A stretch of 64,000 bases of DNA from Actinomycetospora sp. TBRC 11914 (lineage in GTDB: Bacteria; Actinomycetota; Actinomycetes; Mycobacteriales; Pseudonocardiaceae), in the NCBI RefSeq assembly GCF_012933465.1, contig NZ_JABBND010000009.1:164903-228902 (forward strand), given 5' to 3'. This document shows positions 38,624 through 47,094 of the stretch, one piece after another. Below the pieces are notes generated by a model. The model was not told where the DNA came from and did no database searches. It saw only the letters and a program-made list of their open reading frames with translations. A program made the position numbers and the translations under genes. Numbering within the stretch: the first letter of the stretch is position 1; each line of letters opens with the position of its first letter.

Positions 38624-39679
38624 GTGACGACCACTGCTGCGCCCGAGGACACCACGGTCCACATCCTCTGGATGAATGCGGGACTCTCGTGTGACGGCGA
38701 TTCGGTCGCCCTCACCGCCGCGACCCAGCCCTCGATCGAGGAGATCGCCCTCGGGGCCCTCCCGGGCCTGCCGACGGTGGCCGTGCACTGGCCGCTCATC
38801 GATTTCGAGTGCGGCCCGGACAAGGGCGCGGACACGTTCATCGAGTGGTTCTTCAAGGCCGAGCGGGGCGAGCTCGACGGGCCGTTCGTCCTCGTGGTCG
38901 AGGGGTCGGTCCCGAACGAGTCGATCAAGCGCGAGGGCTACTGGTCGGGGTTCGGGAACGACCCGCAGACCGGCCAGCCCCGCACCACGAGCGAGTGGAT
39001 CGACCGGCTCGCCCCGAAGGCCGCGATCGTCCTCGCCGTCGGCACCTGCGCCACCTACGGCGGCATCCACGCGATGGCGGGCAACCCGACCGGCGCGATG
39101 GGCGTGGCCGACTACCTCGGGTGGGACTGGAAGTCCACGCTCGGCATCCCGATCGTCAACGTCCCCGGCTGCCCCGTGCACCCCGACAACCTCTCCGAGA
39201 CGATCCTCTACCTGCTCTACCAGGCCGTCGGAGCGGCCCCGATGATCCCGCTCGACGAGGGCCTGCGGCCGACGTGGCTGTTCGGGGCGACCGTCCACGA
39301 GGGCTGCGACCGGGGCGGGTACTACGAGCAGGGGCAGTTCGCGACCGAGTACGGCCGGCCCGAGTGCATCGTCAAGCTCGGGTGCTGGGGCCCCGTCGTG
39401 AAGTGCAACGTCCCGAAGCGCGGGTGGATCAACGGCGTGGGCGGCTGCCCGAACGTCGGCGGCATCTGCATCGGCTGCACCATGCCCGGCTTCCCCGACA
39501 AGTTCATGCCGTTCATGGACCCGCCGCCCGGCAGCCGGGTCTCGGGCGCCGCCAGCGGCGCCTACGGCGGGGTCATCCGGACCCTGCGCAACATCACGAA
39601 GAAGACCGTCGACGCCGAGCCGCGCTGGCGGCACAAGGGCCGCACGCTCGACACCGGGTACCAGCCCGTCGCCTTCTGA
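38624..39679 (+). CDS. hhyS: [NiFe]-hydrogenase group 1h small subunit
   Basis: The 351-residue protein is the iron-sulphur small subunit of a high-affinity, oxygen-tolerant uptake hydrogenase of the kind that oxidises atmospheric H2. There is no Tat signal and no C-terminal membrane anchor, as expected for this group. The first cluster segment reads GLSCDGDSV: Cys23 is kept but the second canonical Cys is Asp26, the 3Cys-1Asp proximal cluster known from group 1h. The C-terminal cysteines (LGCWGPVVKC, GGCPNVGGICIGCTMPG) serve the other two clusters. The GTG follows GGGGGA. Confidence 0.95.
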   Translation: MTTTAAPEDTTVHILWMNAGLSCDGDSVALTAATQPSIEEIALGALPGLPTVAVHWPLIDFECGPDKGADTFIEWFFKAERGELDGPFVLVVEGSVPNESIKREGYWSGFGNDPQTGQPRTTSEWIDRLAPKAAIVLAVGTCATYGGIHAMAGNPTGAMGVADYLGWDWKSTLGIPIVNVPGCPVHPDNLSETILYLLYQAVGAAPMIPLDEGLRPTWLFGATVHEGCDRGGYYEQGQFATEYGRPECIVKLGCWGPVVKCNVPKRGWINGVGGCPNVGGICIGCTMPGFPDKFMPFMDPPPGSRVSGAASGAYGGVIRTLRNITKKTVDAEPRWRHKGRTLDTGYQPVAF

Positions 39680-39693
39680 AAGGTCGTGGACCG

Positions 39694-41496
39694 ATGACCG
39701 CCACCGCACCGAAGGCCACGACGGGGCAGAAGACCGACCTCGTCGAGATGGCGTGGGACCCGATCACCCGGATCGTCGGGAGCCTCGGGATATATACGAA
39801 GATCGATTTCGGGGCGAGACGCGTCGCGGAATGCCATTCGACGTCGTCGATCTTCCGTGGCTACTCCCTCTTCATGAAGGGCAAGGACCCGCGGGACGCG
39901 CACTTCATCACCAGCCGGATCTGCGGCATCTGCGGCGACAACCACGCCACCTGCTCGGTCTACAACCAGAACATGGCCTACGGGGTGCGCCCGCCCCACC
40001 TCGGGGAATGGATCATCAACCTCGGCGAGGCCGCCGAGTACATGTTCGACCACAACATCTTCCAGGAGAACCTGGTCGGGGTGGACTTCTGCGAGAAGAT
40101 GGTCTCCGAGACGAATCCCGGGGTGCTCGAGCAGGCCAACCGCACCGAGTGCGCGCACGCCGCCGAGCACGGCTACCGCACCGTCGGCGACATCATGCGG
40201 GCGCTCAACCCGTTCACCGGTGAGTTCTACCGCGAGGCCCTGCAGGTCTCGCGCTACACGCGCGAGATGTTCTGCCTGATGGAGGGCCGTCACGTCCACC
40301 CGTCGACGCTCTACCCGGGCGGCGTCGGCACCACCCCCACCATCCAGCTCTTCACCGACTACCTCTCCCGGCTGATGCGCTACGTGGAGTTCATGAAGCG
40401 GGTCGTGCCGATGCACGACGACCTCTTCGACTTCATGTACGAGGCCCTGCCCGGGTACGAGGAGGTCGGCCGGCGCCGGGTGCTCCTCGGCTGCTGGGGA
40501 TCGCTGAACGACCCGGAGGCGTGCGACTTCGACTACCGCACGATGACGAACTGGGGACGGAAGATGTTCGTCACCCCGGGCGTCGTCGTCGACGGGAAGC
40601 TGGTCACCACCGATCTCGTCGAGATCAACCTGGGCATCCGGATCCTGCTCGGCAGCTCCTTCTACCGGGGCTGGGGGGACCAGGAGAAGTTCGTCGACAC
40701 CGACCCGCTGGGCAACCCGGTCTCGCAGGACCACCCCTGGAACCAGCACACGATCCCGGCGCCGCAGAAGCGCGACTTCGACGACAAGTACTCCTGGACG
40801 ATGTCGCCGCGCTGGTTCGACGGCACGGACCACCTGCCCCTCGACACCGGCGGCGGCCCCCTCGCGCGGCTCTGGGCCACGGCCCTCGCGGGCCTCGTCG
40901 ACACCGGGACGATCAGGGCCACCGGGCACAGCGTGGAGATCCACCTGCCGCGCACCGCGCTGCGGCCCGAGCGCAGCTTCACCTGGACCCCGCCGACCGA
41001 CCGCAACGGGGCGCCGCTGTCGAACGCCATCGAGCGCGACCGCGCCCGCACCTACTTCCAGGCCTACGCCGCGGCGGCCGCGCTGTACTTCGTCGAGAAG
41101 GCGATGGCCGAGGTGCGCGGCGGTCACTCGAAGACCTGGGAGAGCTTCGTCGTGCCCGACGAGGCCATCAGCTGCGGGTTCACCGAGGCCGTCCGCGGGG
41201 TGCTCTCCCACCACATGGTCATCCGGGGCGGGAAGATCGCCAACTACCACCCGTACCCGCCGACGCCGTGGAACGGCAGCGTGCGGGACTCCTTCGGCAC
41301 CCCCGGCCCCTACGAGGACGCGGTGCAGAACACGCCGATCTTCGAGGAGAACCGGCCGGACGACTTCAAGGGCATCGACATCATGCGCGCGGTCCGCAGC
41401 TTCGACCCGTGCCTGCCGTGCGGGGTGCACATGTACCTCGGCGACGGCAAGCAGCTGCACCGCGAGACCTCGCCGACCCAGCTCAACCTGCCGTGA
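39694..41496 (+). CDS. hhyL: [NiFe]-hydrogenase group 1h large subunit
   Basis: The 600-residue catalytic subunit carries the NiFe(CN)2CO site. Ni ligands are Cys77/Cys80 in RICGICGDNHATCS and Cys573/Cys576 in DPCLPCGVH. After His579 a 21-residue peptide follows, which the maturation protease (44669-45202) should remove. The gene lies 14 bases after hhyS, starting at ATG 39694. Codons 33-48 contain several codons rare in this genome (ATA, TAT, AGA, GAA, CAT). Confidence 0.96.
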   Translation: MTATAPKATTGQKTDLVEMAWDPITRIVGSLGIYTKIDFGARRVAECHSTSSIFRGYSLFMKGKDPRDAHFITSRICGICGDNHATCSVYNQNMAYGVRPPHLGEWIINLGEAAEYMFDHNIFQENLVGVDFCEKMVSETNPGVLEQANRTECAHAAEHGYRTVGDIMRALNPFTGEFYREALQVSRYTREMFCLMEGRHVHPSTLYPGGVGTTPTIQLFTDYLSRLMRYVEFMKRVVPMHDDLFDFMYEALPGYEEVGRRRVLLGCWGSLNDPEACDFDYRTMTNWGRKMFVTPGVVVDGKLVTTDLVEINLGIRILLGSSFYRGWGDQEKFVDTDPLGNPVSQDHPWNQHTIPAPQKRDFDDKYSWTMSPRWFDGTDHLPLDTGGGPLARLWATALAGLVDTGTIRATGHSVEIHLPRTALRPERSFTWTPPTDRNGAPLSNAIERDRARTYFQAYAAAAALYFVEKAMAEVRGGHSKTWESFVVPDEAISCGFTEAVRGVLSHHMVIRGGKIANYHPYPPTPWNGSVRDSFGTPGPYEDAVQNTPIFEENRPDDFKGIDIMRAVRSFDPCLPCGVHMYLGDGKQLHRETSPTQLNLP

Positions 41497-42032
41497 CCGC
41501 CGGCGAGACCCCCGACCCGCAGCAGCTCGCCGCCACGATCGAGGAGCTCCTGGGCGAGCTCGCCGCCGCCGGCGAGGGTCCGGCGCGGGCCGGGGAGGAT
41601 CTCGTCCGCGCCCTCATGCGGTTCTACGGCGCGGGGCTCGAGCAGGTCGTGTCCGTGGTGCGCGTGGCCGGCGGAGAGGACCTCGTGCACCGGCTCGGCG
41701 CCGACCCGCTCGTCGCGGCCCTGCTGGCGCTGCACGACCTGCACCCGGTCGACCTGCCGACCCGCGTGGGGCACGCGCTCGACACCGCCCGGCGCCGGCT
41801 CGGGAGCCACGGCGCGGGGATCGCCCTCGAGGGCCTCGAGCTCGACTCCGGCACCGTCCACGTGCGGCTCGGGAGCGGATGCGGCGCCGGCGGGACGGTG
41901 CGCGACGTCGTGCGGCGAGCCGTCGGCGAGCTGGCCCCGGAGATCGCGGCCGTCGAGTTCGTGACGGAGCCGGCGGGACCGGCCCTCGTCCAGATCGGGA
42001 TGCGGCCGCCCGAGCTCGCGGCGGGGTCGTGA
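41493..42032 (+). CDS. NifU C-terminal-like hydrogenase-associated protein
   Basis: The 179-residue protein has an N-terminal helical region (to about 110) and a C-terminal segment similar to the NifU/Nfu scaffold fold (VHVRLGSGCGAGGTVRDVVR). The usual C-x-x-C is reduced to one Cys, so classical Fe-S scaffolding is doubtful. Such proteins accompany actinobacterial group 1h hydrogenases. It overlaps hhyL by four bases (GTGA), so its product is made with the subunits. A role in Fe-S assembly or subunit delivery is inference. Confidence 0.75.
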   Translation: MTAGETPDPQQLAATIEELLGELAAAGEGPARAGEDLVRALMRFYGAGLEQVVSVVRVAGGEDLVHRLGADPLVAALLALHDLHPVDLPTRVGHALDTARRRLGSHGAGIALEGLELDSGTVHVRLGSGCGAGGTVRDVVRRAVGELAPEIAAVEFVTEPAGPALVQIGMRPPELAAGS

Positions 42033-42679
42033 CCACGGCGGGCGTCGCCGGGCTGCGGCGGTTCCTGACGGCCCGCGCGAGCGAACCGGACCCCGAGCGC
42101 TGCGACCTGTGCGCCGCCGCGATCCCCGACGGGCACCCGCACCTCGTGCGGCCCGGCGAGCGGTCGCTGCGCTGCGCGTGCCGCCCCTGCGCGCTGCTCT
42201 TCTCCGGCGACCGCGCCGGCGCCGACGGCGCCTTCGTCGCCGGGTACCGGACGGTGCCCGACCGCTACCGGCGGGACCCCGGCTTCACCCTCACCGACGC
42301 CGCATGGGACGCCCTGCGGATCCCGGTCTCGACGGCGTTCTTCCTCGTCGACTCCACCCGCGACGGCGTCCTCGCCTGCTACCCGAGCCCGGCGGGCGCC
42401 ACCGAGAGCGAGCTCGACCTCGCGCACTTCGGCGAGGGCGTGGGCGCGAGCCGGCTCGCCGCGCTGCTGGAGCCCGACGTCGAGGCCCTGCTGGTGCGCC
42501 GACCGCGCGGCGAACGCACCGAGTGCTTCCTCGTCCCGGTCGACGCCTGCTACCGCCTCGTCGGGCTGGTCCGCAGCACGTGGAAGGGGTTCGACGGCGG
42601 CGCGGCGGCCTGGGCGGCGATCGACGGGTTCTTCGACGACGTCCGCGCGCGCGCCCGGGACCTGGAGGGCGCCCCGTGA
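42029..42679 (+). CDS. DUF5947-like protein of the hydrogenase locus
   Basis: The 216-residue soluble protein has four N-terminal cysteines in two pairs (CDLC near 29 and CACRPC near 60), which may bind zinc or an Fe-S cluster. Its Trp-rich C-terminal half (ACYRLVGLVRSTWKGFDGGA) resembles families found only beside hydrogenases. I recall it as DUF5947. Function is not established. It overlaps its neighbours by four bases on both sides. Confidence 0.75.
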   Translation: MTTAGVAGLRRFLTARASEPDPERCDLCAAAIPDGHPHLVRPGERSLRCACRPCALLFSGDRAGADGAFVAGYRTVPDRYRRDPGFTLTDAAWDALRIPVSTAFFLVDSTRDGVLACYPSPAGATESELDLAHFGEGVGASRLAALLEPDVEALLVRRPRGERTECFLVPVDACYRLVGLVRSTWKGFDGGAAAWAAIDGFFDDVRARARDLEGAP

Positions 42680-43344
42680 CGCTGCCCTTCCCCCGCTCCT
42701 CGCCGGGCCCGGCGCTGCACTTCGCCGTCGCCTCCGCCGACCACGACCCGTACGCGATGGGCCCGACCCTGCGCCTGCACACCCGGATCACCGACGCCAC
42801 CGCCACGACGGTGCACACGATCGCGCTGCGCACCCAGGTGCGCATCGAGCCGCAGAAGCGCCGCTACGACGAGGCCGAGCAGCGCCGGCTCGTGGAGCTG
42901 TTCGGGGAGCCCGGCGACTGGGCCCGCTCGTGCCGGCCGATGCAGCTCGCCACCGTCACGACCCTCGTCGGCTCGTTCACCGGCGAGACGACCGTCGACG
43001 TGGAGGTGCCGCTGACCCACGACGTCGAGATCGCTACGACCCGCTACTTCCGGGGCCTCGAGCGCGGCGAGGTCCCGCTCGTGCTGCTGTTCAGCGGCAC
43101 CGTGTTCTACCGGTCCCCGCAGGGGGTGCAGGTCGGGCTCGTCCCGTGGCACGAGGAGGCGACGTACCGGCTCCCGGTCGCGGTGTGGCGGGACATGGCG
43201 GCCGCCCACCACGCCGGCACCGGCTGGCTCACCCTGCCCGCGCACACGATGGACCGGCTCACCGCCTTCCGGGCCGCCCACGCGCTGCCGAGCTGGGAGC
43301 AGACCGTCGACGAGCTGCTCCGCCGCGCGGAGGGATCGTCGTGA
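42676..43344 (+). CDS. DUF6084-like protein of the hydrogenase locus
   Basis: The 222-residue soluble protein starts LPFPRSSPGPALHFAVASAD and has RIEPQKRRYDEAEQRRLVEL, then a beta-rich middle (HDVEIATTRYFRGLERGEVP) and a helical end. I recall this as DUF6084, again confined to actinobacterial group 1h loci. There are no obvious catalytic motifs, so a chaperone or structural role is more likely. It overlaps both neighbours by four bases. Confidence 0.75.
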   Translation: MTLPFPRSSPGPALHFAVASADHDPYAMGPTLRLHTRITDATATTVHTIALRTQVRIEPQKRRYDEAEQRRLVELFGEPGDWARSCRPMQLATVTTLVGSFTGETTVDVEVPLTHDVEIATTRYFRGLERGEVPLVLLFSGTVFYRSPQGVQVGLVPWHEEATYRLPVAVWRDMAAAHHAGTGWLTLPAHTMDRLTAFRAAHALPSWEQTVDELLRRAEGSS

Positions 43345-44672
43345 CCACCTCCCTGGACGACGCCGCCGCCGTCGCCGACGCCGTGCTCTTCGAGGGCTAC
43401 CTGCTCTACCCCTACCGGGCCTCGGCGCAGAAGAACGCCCTGCGCTGGCAGTTCGGCGTGCTCGTGCCGGCGGGCTCCGGCGGCGGCGAGCCGTCGAGCA
43501 GCCGCACCGAGTGCCTCGTCGAACCCCGGCCCGGCGCGCGGCTCGCCCTGCGGCTGCGGTTCCTGCACCGGCAGCGCCGCCGCCTGCACGACGCGGCGGG
43601 AGCACCGTGCGAGCGGCTCGAGGTCGACGGCGTCCCGCACGTCGCGTGGGAGGAGGGCCTGCCCCGGGAGGTCGACGCCGAGATCGGGCTCGACGAGCTG
43701 CGCGCGGGCCCGGTGACCGTCCCCGTCGACGTCCCCGGGGGCCTCGAGGAGGAGCCGATCCGGGACGCGGCCGGAGCCCGGCGGGGGACCCGGGTGCGGG
43801 AGACCGCGTCGCTGCGCGGGCGGCTCGTCGTCGGGCTGGCCCCGGTGCCCGGGCCGTACGGCGCGGCCCGGCTGCGCGTCGACGTCGTCAACGACGCCGA
43901 GGCGGGTGGAGGCGAGCACGGCGGACGCGACCGCGTGCTCGACCGCTCGCTGATCGCCGCGCACACCGTCCTGGCGCTCGACCGCGGCGCGTTCGTCTCG
44001 GCCACCGACCCGCCCGAATGGGCCGCGCCCGCCGTCCGGGAGTGCGTGAACGAGCACAGCTGGCCGGTGCTCGCGGGACCCGAGGGCGCCACCTCGGTGC
44101 TGCTCGCGACCCCGATCATCCTCGCCGACCATCCCCAGCTGGCGCCCGAGAGCACCGTCGATCTCTTCGACGGCACCGAGAACGACGAGATCCTGGTGCT
44201 GCGCACGGCGGCCCTCACCGACGCCGAGAAGCGCGAGGCCCGCGCGACCGACCCGCGGGCCGCCGACCTGCTCGACGCGGTCGAGGCGATGGGCCCGGCG
44301 ATGGTCGAGCGGCTCCACGGGGCCATCCGCCCCGGCGGCCGGGCGCCGGATGCGGTCCCCACGCTCACGGTCCCCGAAGCACCGTGGTGGGACCCGGGCG
44401 CCGACGCCGCGGTCGACCCGTCGTCGGACGCGGTCCTGGTCGGGGACGTCGAGGTCCGCGCGGGCAGCGCCGTCGTGCTGTGGCCGCGGCCCGGCGGCGA
44501 CGCGCAGGACCTCTTCCTGCGCGGGCGTTCCGGGGTGGTGCAGGCCGTCCTGCACGACGTCGACGGCCTGGTGCACGTGGCCGTCGCGCTCGACGACGAC
44601 CCCGCCGACCTGCAGACCGCGCACGGCCGCTTCCGCTACTTCGCGCCCGACGAGCTGGCGGTGGCGCCGTGA
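43341..44672 (+). CDS. Large unrecognised protein of the hydrogenase locus
   Basis: This 443-residue soluble protein begins VADAVLFEGYLLYPYRASAQ and continues KNALRWQFGVLVPAG. It then has beta-rich regions, a VNEHSWPVLAGPEGATSVLLA segment cut by an acidic loop, and a C-terminal beta barrel-like section that may be an SH3-type or KOW-like fold (DVEVRAGSAVVLWPR). I do not recognise a named family; the locus position suggests a dedicated maturation or structural partner of the hydrogenase. It overlaps both neighbours by four bases. Confidence 0.75.
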   Translation: MTTSLDDAAAVADAVLFEGYLLYPYRASAQKNALRWQFGVLVPAGSGGGEPSSSRTECLVEPRPGARLALRLRFLHRQRRRLHDAAGAPCERLEVDGVPHVAWEEGLPREVDAEIGLDELRAGPVTVPVDVPGGLEEEPIRDAAGARRGTRVRETASLRGRLVVGLAPVPGPYGAARLRVDVVNDAEAGGGEHGGRDRVLDRSLIAAHTVLALDRGAFVSATDPPEWAAPAVRECVNEHSWPVLAGPEGATSVLLATPIILADHPQLAPESTVDLFDGTENDEILVLRTAALTDAEKREARATDPRAADLLDAVEAMGPAMVERLHGAIRPGGRAPDAVPTLTVPEAPWWDPGADAAVDPSSDAVLVGDVEVRAGSAVVLWPRPGGDAQDLFLRGRSGVVQAVLHDVDGLVHVAVALDDDPADLQTAHGRFRYFAPDELAVAP

Positions 44673-45202
44673 GGATCCTCGTGGTGGGCATCGGCAACGT
44701 CCTGTGCTCCGACGACGGCTTCGGCTCCGAGGTCGCGGCGCGCCTGCTCGCCCGGCCGGACCACCTCCCGGAGGGCGTCGAGGTCCTCGACGTCGGCATC
44801 CGCGGGCTGCACCTGGCCCACCGCCTGCTCGACGGCTACGACGTGCTGCTGGTCGTCGACACCACCCACCGCGACGGGCCGCCCGGCGCGCTCTACCTGC
44901 TCGAGCACCACCTCCAGGACGCGGCACGGGCCGAGCTGGACCCGCACGGCATGTCCCCCGACGCCGTGCTCGGGCTGCTCGACGGGCTCGCGCGCGACAC
45001 CGGGGCGGGCGGGGGCGCGGGGGACGTCGTCGGGCGGGTGCTGGTGCTCGGCTGCGAGCCGGCGGACCTGGAGCCGGGGCTCGGGCTGAGCGCGCCGGTG
45101 GCGGCGGCCGTCGACGAGGCCGTCGCCGCGGTGGGGCGGGTGGTCGACCGGCTGCTCGCCGGGCAGGACTTCGAAACCAGGGACGAGGAGGTGGCTCGAT
45201 GA
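44669..45202 (+). CDS. Hydrogenase maturation protease (HyaD/HupD/HoxM type)
   Basis: The 177-residue endopeptidase removes the large-subunit C-terminal peptide after nickel is inserted. The family start VVGIGNVLCSDDGFGSEVA includes the nickel-sensing Asp, and DVLLVVDTTHRDGPPGALYL holds the second Asp and the region near the conserved His. It overlaps the preceding gene by four bases. The expected substrate is HhyL, with cleavage after His579. Confidence 0.93.
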   Translation: MRILVVGIGNVLCSDDGFGSEVAARLLARPDHLPEGVEVLDVGIRGLHLAHRLLDGYDVLLVVDTTHRDGPPGALYLLEHHLQDAARAELDPHGMSPDAVLGLLDGLARDTGAGGGAGDVVGRVLVLGCEPADLEPGLGLSAPVAAAVDEAVAAVGRVVDRLLAGQDFETRDEEVAR

Positions 45203-45300
45203 TCAAGCTGCTGGTGCTGGCGGCGCTGGCCGGGATCGGGTGGGCGGTCTACGACTCGCGCGAGGACGTCCGGCGCTACCGGCGCATCCGGGCGATGTGA
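45199..45300 (+). CDS. 33-residue membrane microprotein of the hydrogenase locus
   Basis: The tiny gene starts inside the protease stop (ATGA) and encodes one short helix (IKLLVLAALAGIGWAVY) followed by a basic tail with paired Arg residues. It sits between the protease and hypA with no spare sequence, which argues that it is real. I recall similar small proteins in actinobacterial hydrogenase loci (possibly DUF6893). It could tether the complex to the membrane (inference). Confidence 0.7.
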   Translation: MIKLLVLAALAGIGWAVYDSREDVRRYRRIRAM

Positions 45301-45307
45301 GGCCGGC

Positions 45308-45664
45308 GTGCACGAGTTCGGCGTGGCGGCCGGCGTCCTCGACCTCGTGGAGGCCCGCGCCGCCGGGCGCCCGGTGCGCGCGGTGCGACTGCACGTCGGG
45401 GCGCTCCACCGCCTCGACCGCGACGTCTTCGACACCGCCTTCGCGCTGATGGCCGAGGGCGGTGTCGCGGACGGCGCGGAGATCGAGGTCGTCGAGGTCG
45501 CCGTGACGGTGCGCTGCGCGTGCGGCGCGACGACGACCGCCGACGAGCTCGTCGTCGCGTGCGGGCGGTGCCACGCCCACGACCTCGAGCTGCTCGCCGG
45601 CGACGACCTCGTCCTCGAGTCGATCACCGTGACCGACACCCCGACCGCCCAGGAGGTGGGCTAG
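45308..45664 (+). CDS. hypA: Hydrogenase nickel-incorporation protein HypA
   Basis: The 118-residue HypA delivers nickel to the large subunit. The nickel-binding N-terminus MHEFGVAAG and the zinc-site cysteines (VRCACGATT and VACGRCHAHD) are present. Translation starts at a GTG seven bases after the microprotein stop. HypA normally acts with the GTPase HypB, which is not encoded here. Confidence 0.93.
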   Translation: MHEFGVAAGVLDLVEARAAGRPVRAVRLHVGALHRLDRDVFDTAFALMAEGGVADGAEIEVVEVAVTVRCACGATTTADELVVACGRCHAHDLELLAGDDLVLESITVTDTPTAQEVG

Positions 45665-45940
45665 ATGTGCCTCGGCATCCCGGGTGAGCTCGTCGAGCTG
45701 CCCGACGACGACACGGACCTCGCGCTGGTGACCGTCAGCGGGGTGCGGCGCAAGGTCAACCTCGGCCTGCTGCGCGGGGAGGAGGACCTCGCCGTCGGCG
45801 ACTGGGTCCTCATCCACGTCGGCTTCGCGCTGGCGAAGATCGACGAGGAGGAGGCCGACGCCGCGCTGCGGACCCTGCGCCAGCTCGGCCCCGCCTACGA
45901 CCAGGAACTGCAGGACTTCGCGACCACGGACGTGGGGTGA
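45665..45940 (+). CDS. hypC: HypC/HupF-family hydrogenase chaperone
   Basis: The 91-residue protein has the essential N-terminal MCLGIPGELVEL with Cys2 and the beta-barrel core (RKVNLGLLRGEEDLAVGDWV). HypC carries the Fe(CN)2CO unit between HypD and the large subunit. The ATG directly follows the hypA stop. A second, divergent HypC-like gene lies at 51817-52068. Confidence 0.95.
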   Translation: MCLGIPGELVELPDDDTDLALVTVSGVRRKVNLGLLRGEEDLAVGDWVLIHVGFALAKIDEEEADAALRTLRQLGPAYDQELQDFATTDVG

Positions 45941-47094
45941 GCCCGATGCGCTTCGTCGACGAGTTCCGCGACCCCGAGGCCGCCCGTCACCTGGCGCGGA
46001 GCATCGCCGAGCTGTGCGAGCCCGGCCGGCGGTACGCGTTCATGGAGGTGTGCGGCGGGCACACGCACACGATCTACAAGCACGGGCTCGAGGACCACCT
46101 GCCCGAGACGGTCCGCCTGGTGCACGGCCCCGGCTGCCCGGTCTGCGTGCTGCCGATGGGACGCGTCGACGACGCGATCGCCATCGCCGAGCACGACGAC
46201 GTCATCATGACGGCATTCGGCGACATGATGCGGGTGCCCGGCGGGCGCGGGTCGTTCTTCGACGCCAAGGCGGCCGGCGCCGACATCCGGATGGTGTACT
46301 CGCCGCTCGACGCGCTGAAGATCGCGCGGAACCACCCCGACAAACGGGTGGTGTTCATGGCGATCGGCTTCGAGACCACCGCCCCGTCGACGGCGATGAC
46401 GGTGCTGCGGGCGCAGGCCGAGGGGCTGGAGAACTTCGCGGTCTTCGCCAACCACGTCACGATCATCCCGGCGATCAAGGCCATCCTGGACTCGCCCGAC
46501 CTGCGCCTCGACGGGTTCCTCGGCCCGGGCCACGTGTCCACCGTGATCGGGTGCCGGCCGTACGCGTTCATCGCGCGCGACCACGGGAAGCCGCTGGTCA
46601 CGTCGGGGTTCGAGCCCCTCGACATCCTGCAGTCGGTGCACTGGCTGATGCGCCAGCTCGCCGAGGGCCGCTGCGAGGTGGAGAACCAGTACACCCGCGT
46701 CGTGCCGTGGGACGGCAACCGGCGGGCGCTAGAGGCCATCGGCCGGGTGATGGAGCTGCGGCCGTGGTTCGAGTGGCGCGGGCTCGGGTTCATCTCGCAC
46801 TCGGCGATGCAGCTGCGCGAGGAGTTCGCGGCGTTCGACGCCGAGCGGCTCTACGACGTGCCCGGCGTGCGGGTCGCCGACCCCAAGGCCTGCCAGTGCG
46901 GCGAGGTGCTCAAGGGCGTGCTCGAGCCGTGGGAGTGCAAGGTCTTCGGCACCGCCTGCACCCCGGAGACGCCGATCGGGACCTGCATGGTGTCCTCGGA
47001 GGGGGCGTGCGCGGCGTACTACAACTTCGGGCGCTTCAGCCGCTCCCGCGTCCGGGAGGCGACGCTGCTCGCGGACCCGGTGGTGCGGCGATGA
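45937..47094 (+). CDS. hypD: Hydrogenase formation protein HypD
   Basis: The 385-residue Fe-S protein is the scaffold on which the Fe(CN)2CO group is built. Conserved motifs: VCGGHTHTIYKHG with Cys41, HGPGCPVCVLPMG, MAIGFETTAPSTAM, and the C-terminal cluster cysteines (ACQCGEVLKG, TACTPETPIGTCMVSSEGAC). The GTG at 45937 overlaps the hypC stop; an ATG at 45946 is also possible. Confidence 0.96.
   Translation: MSPMRFVDEFRDPEAARHLARSIAELCEPGRRYAFMEVCGGHTHTIYKHGLEDHLPETVRLVHGPGCPVCVLPMGRVDDAIAIAEHDDVIMTAFGDMMRVPGGRGSFFDAKAAGADIRMVYSPLDALKIARNHPDKRVVFMAIGFETTAPSTAMTVLRAQAEGLENFAVFANHVTIIPAIKAILDSPDLRLDGFLGPGHVSTVIGCRPYAFIARDHGKPLVTSGFEPLDILQSVHWLMRQLAEGRCEVENQYTRVVPWDGNRRALEAIGRVMELRPWFEWRGLGFISHSAMQLREEFAAFDAERLYDVPGVRVADPKACQCGEVLKGVLEPWECKVFGTACTPETPIGTCMVSSEGACAAYYNFGRFSRSRVREATLLADPVVRR

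Noticed and set aside
41614..45206. Several long antisense frames across the hydrogenase accessory genes
   Set aside because: Arg/Pro-rich shadows; the plus strand has continuous four-base-overlap genes with known partners.
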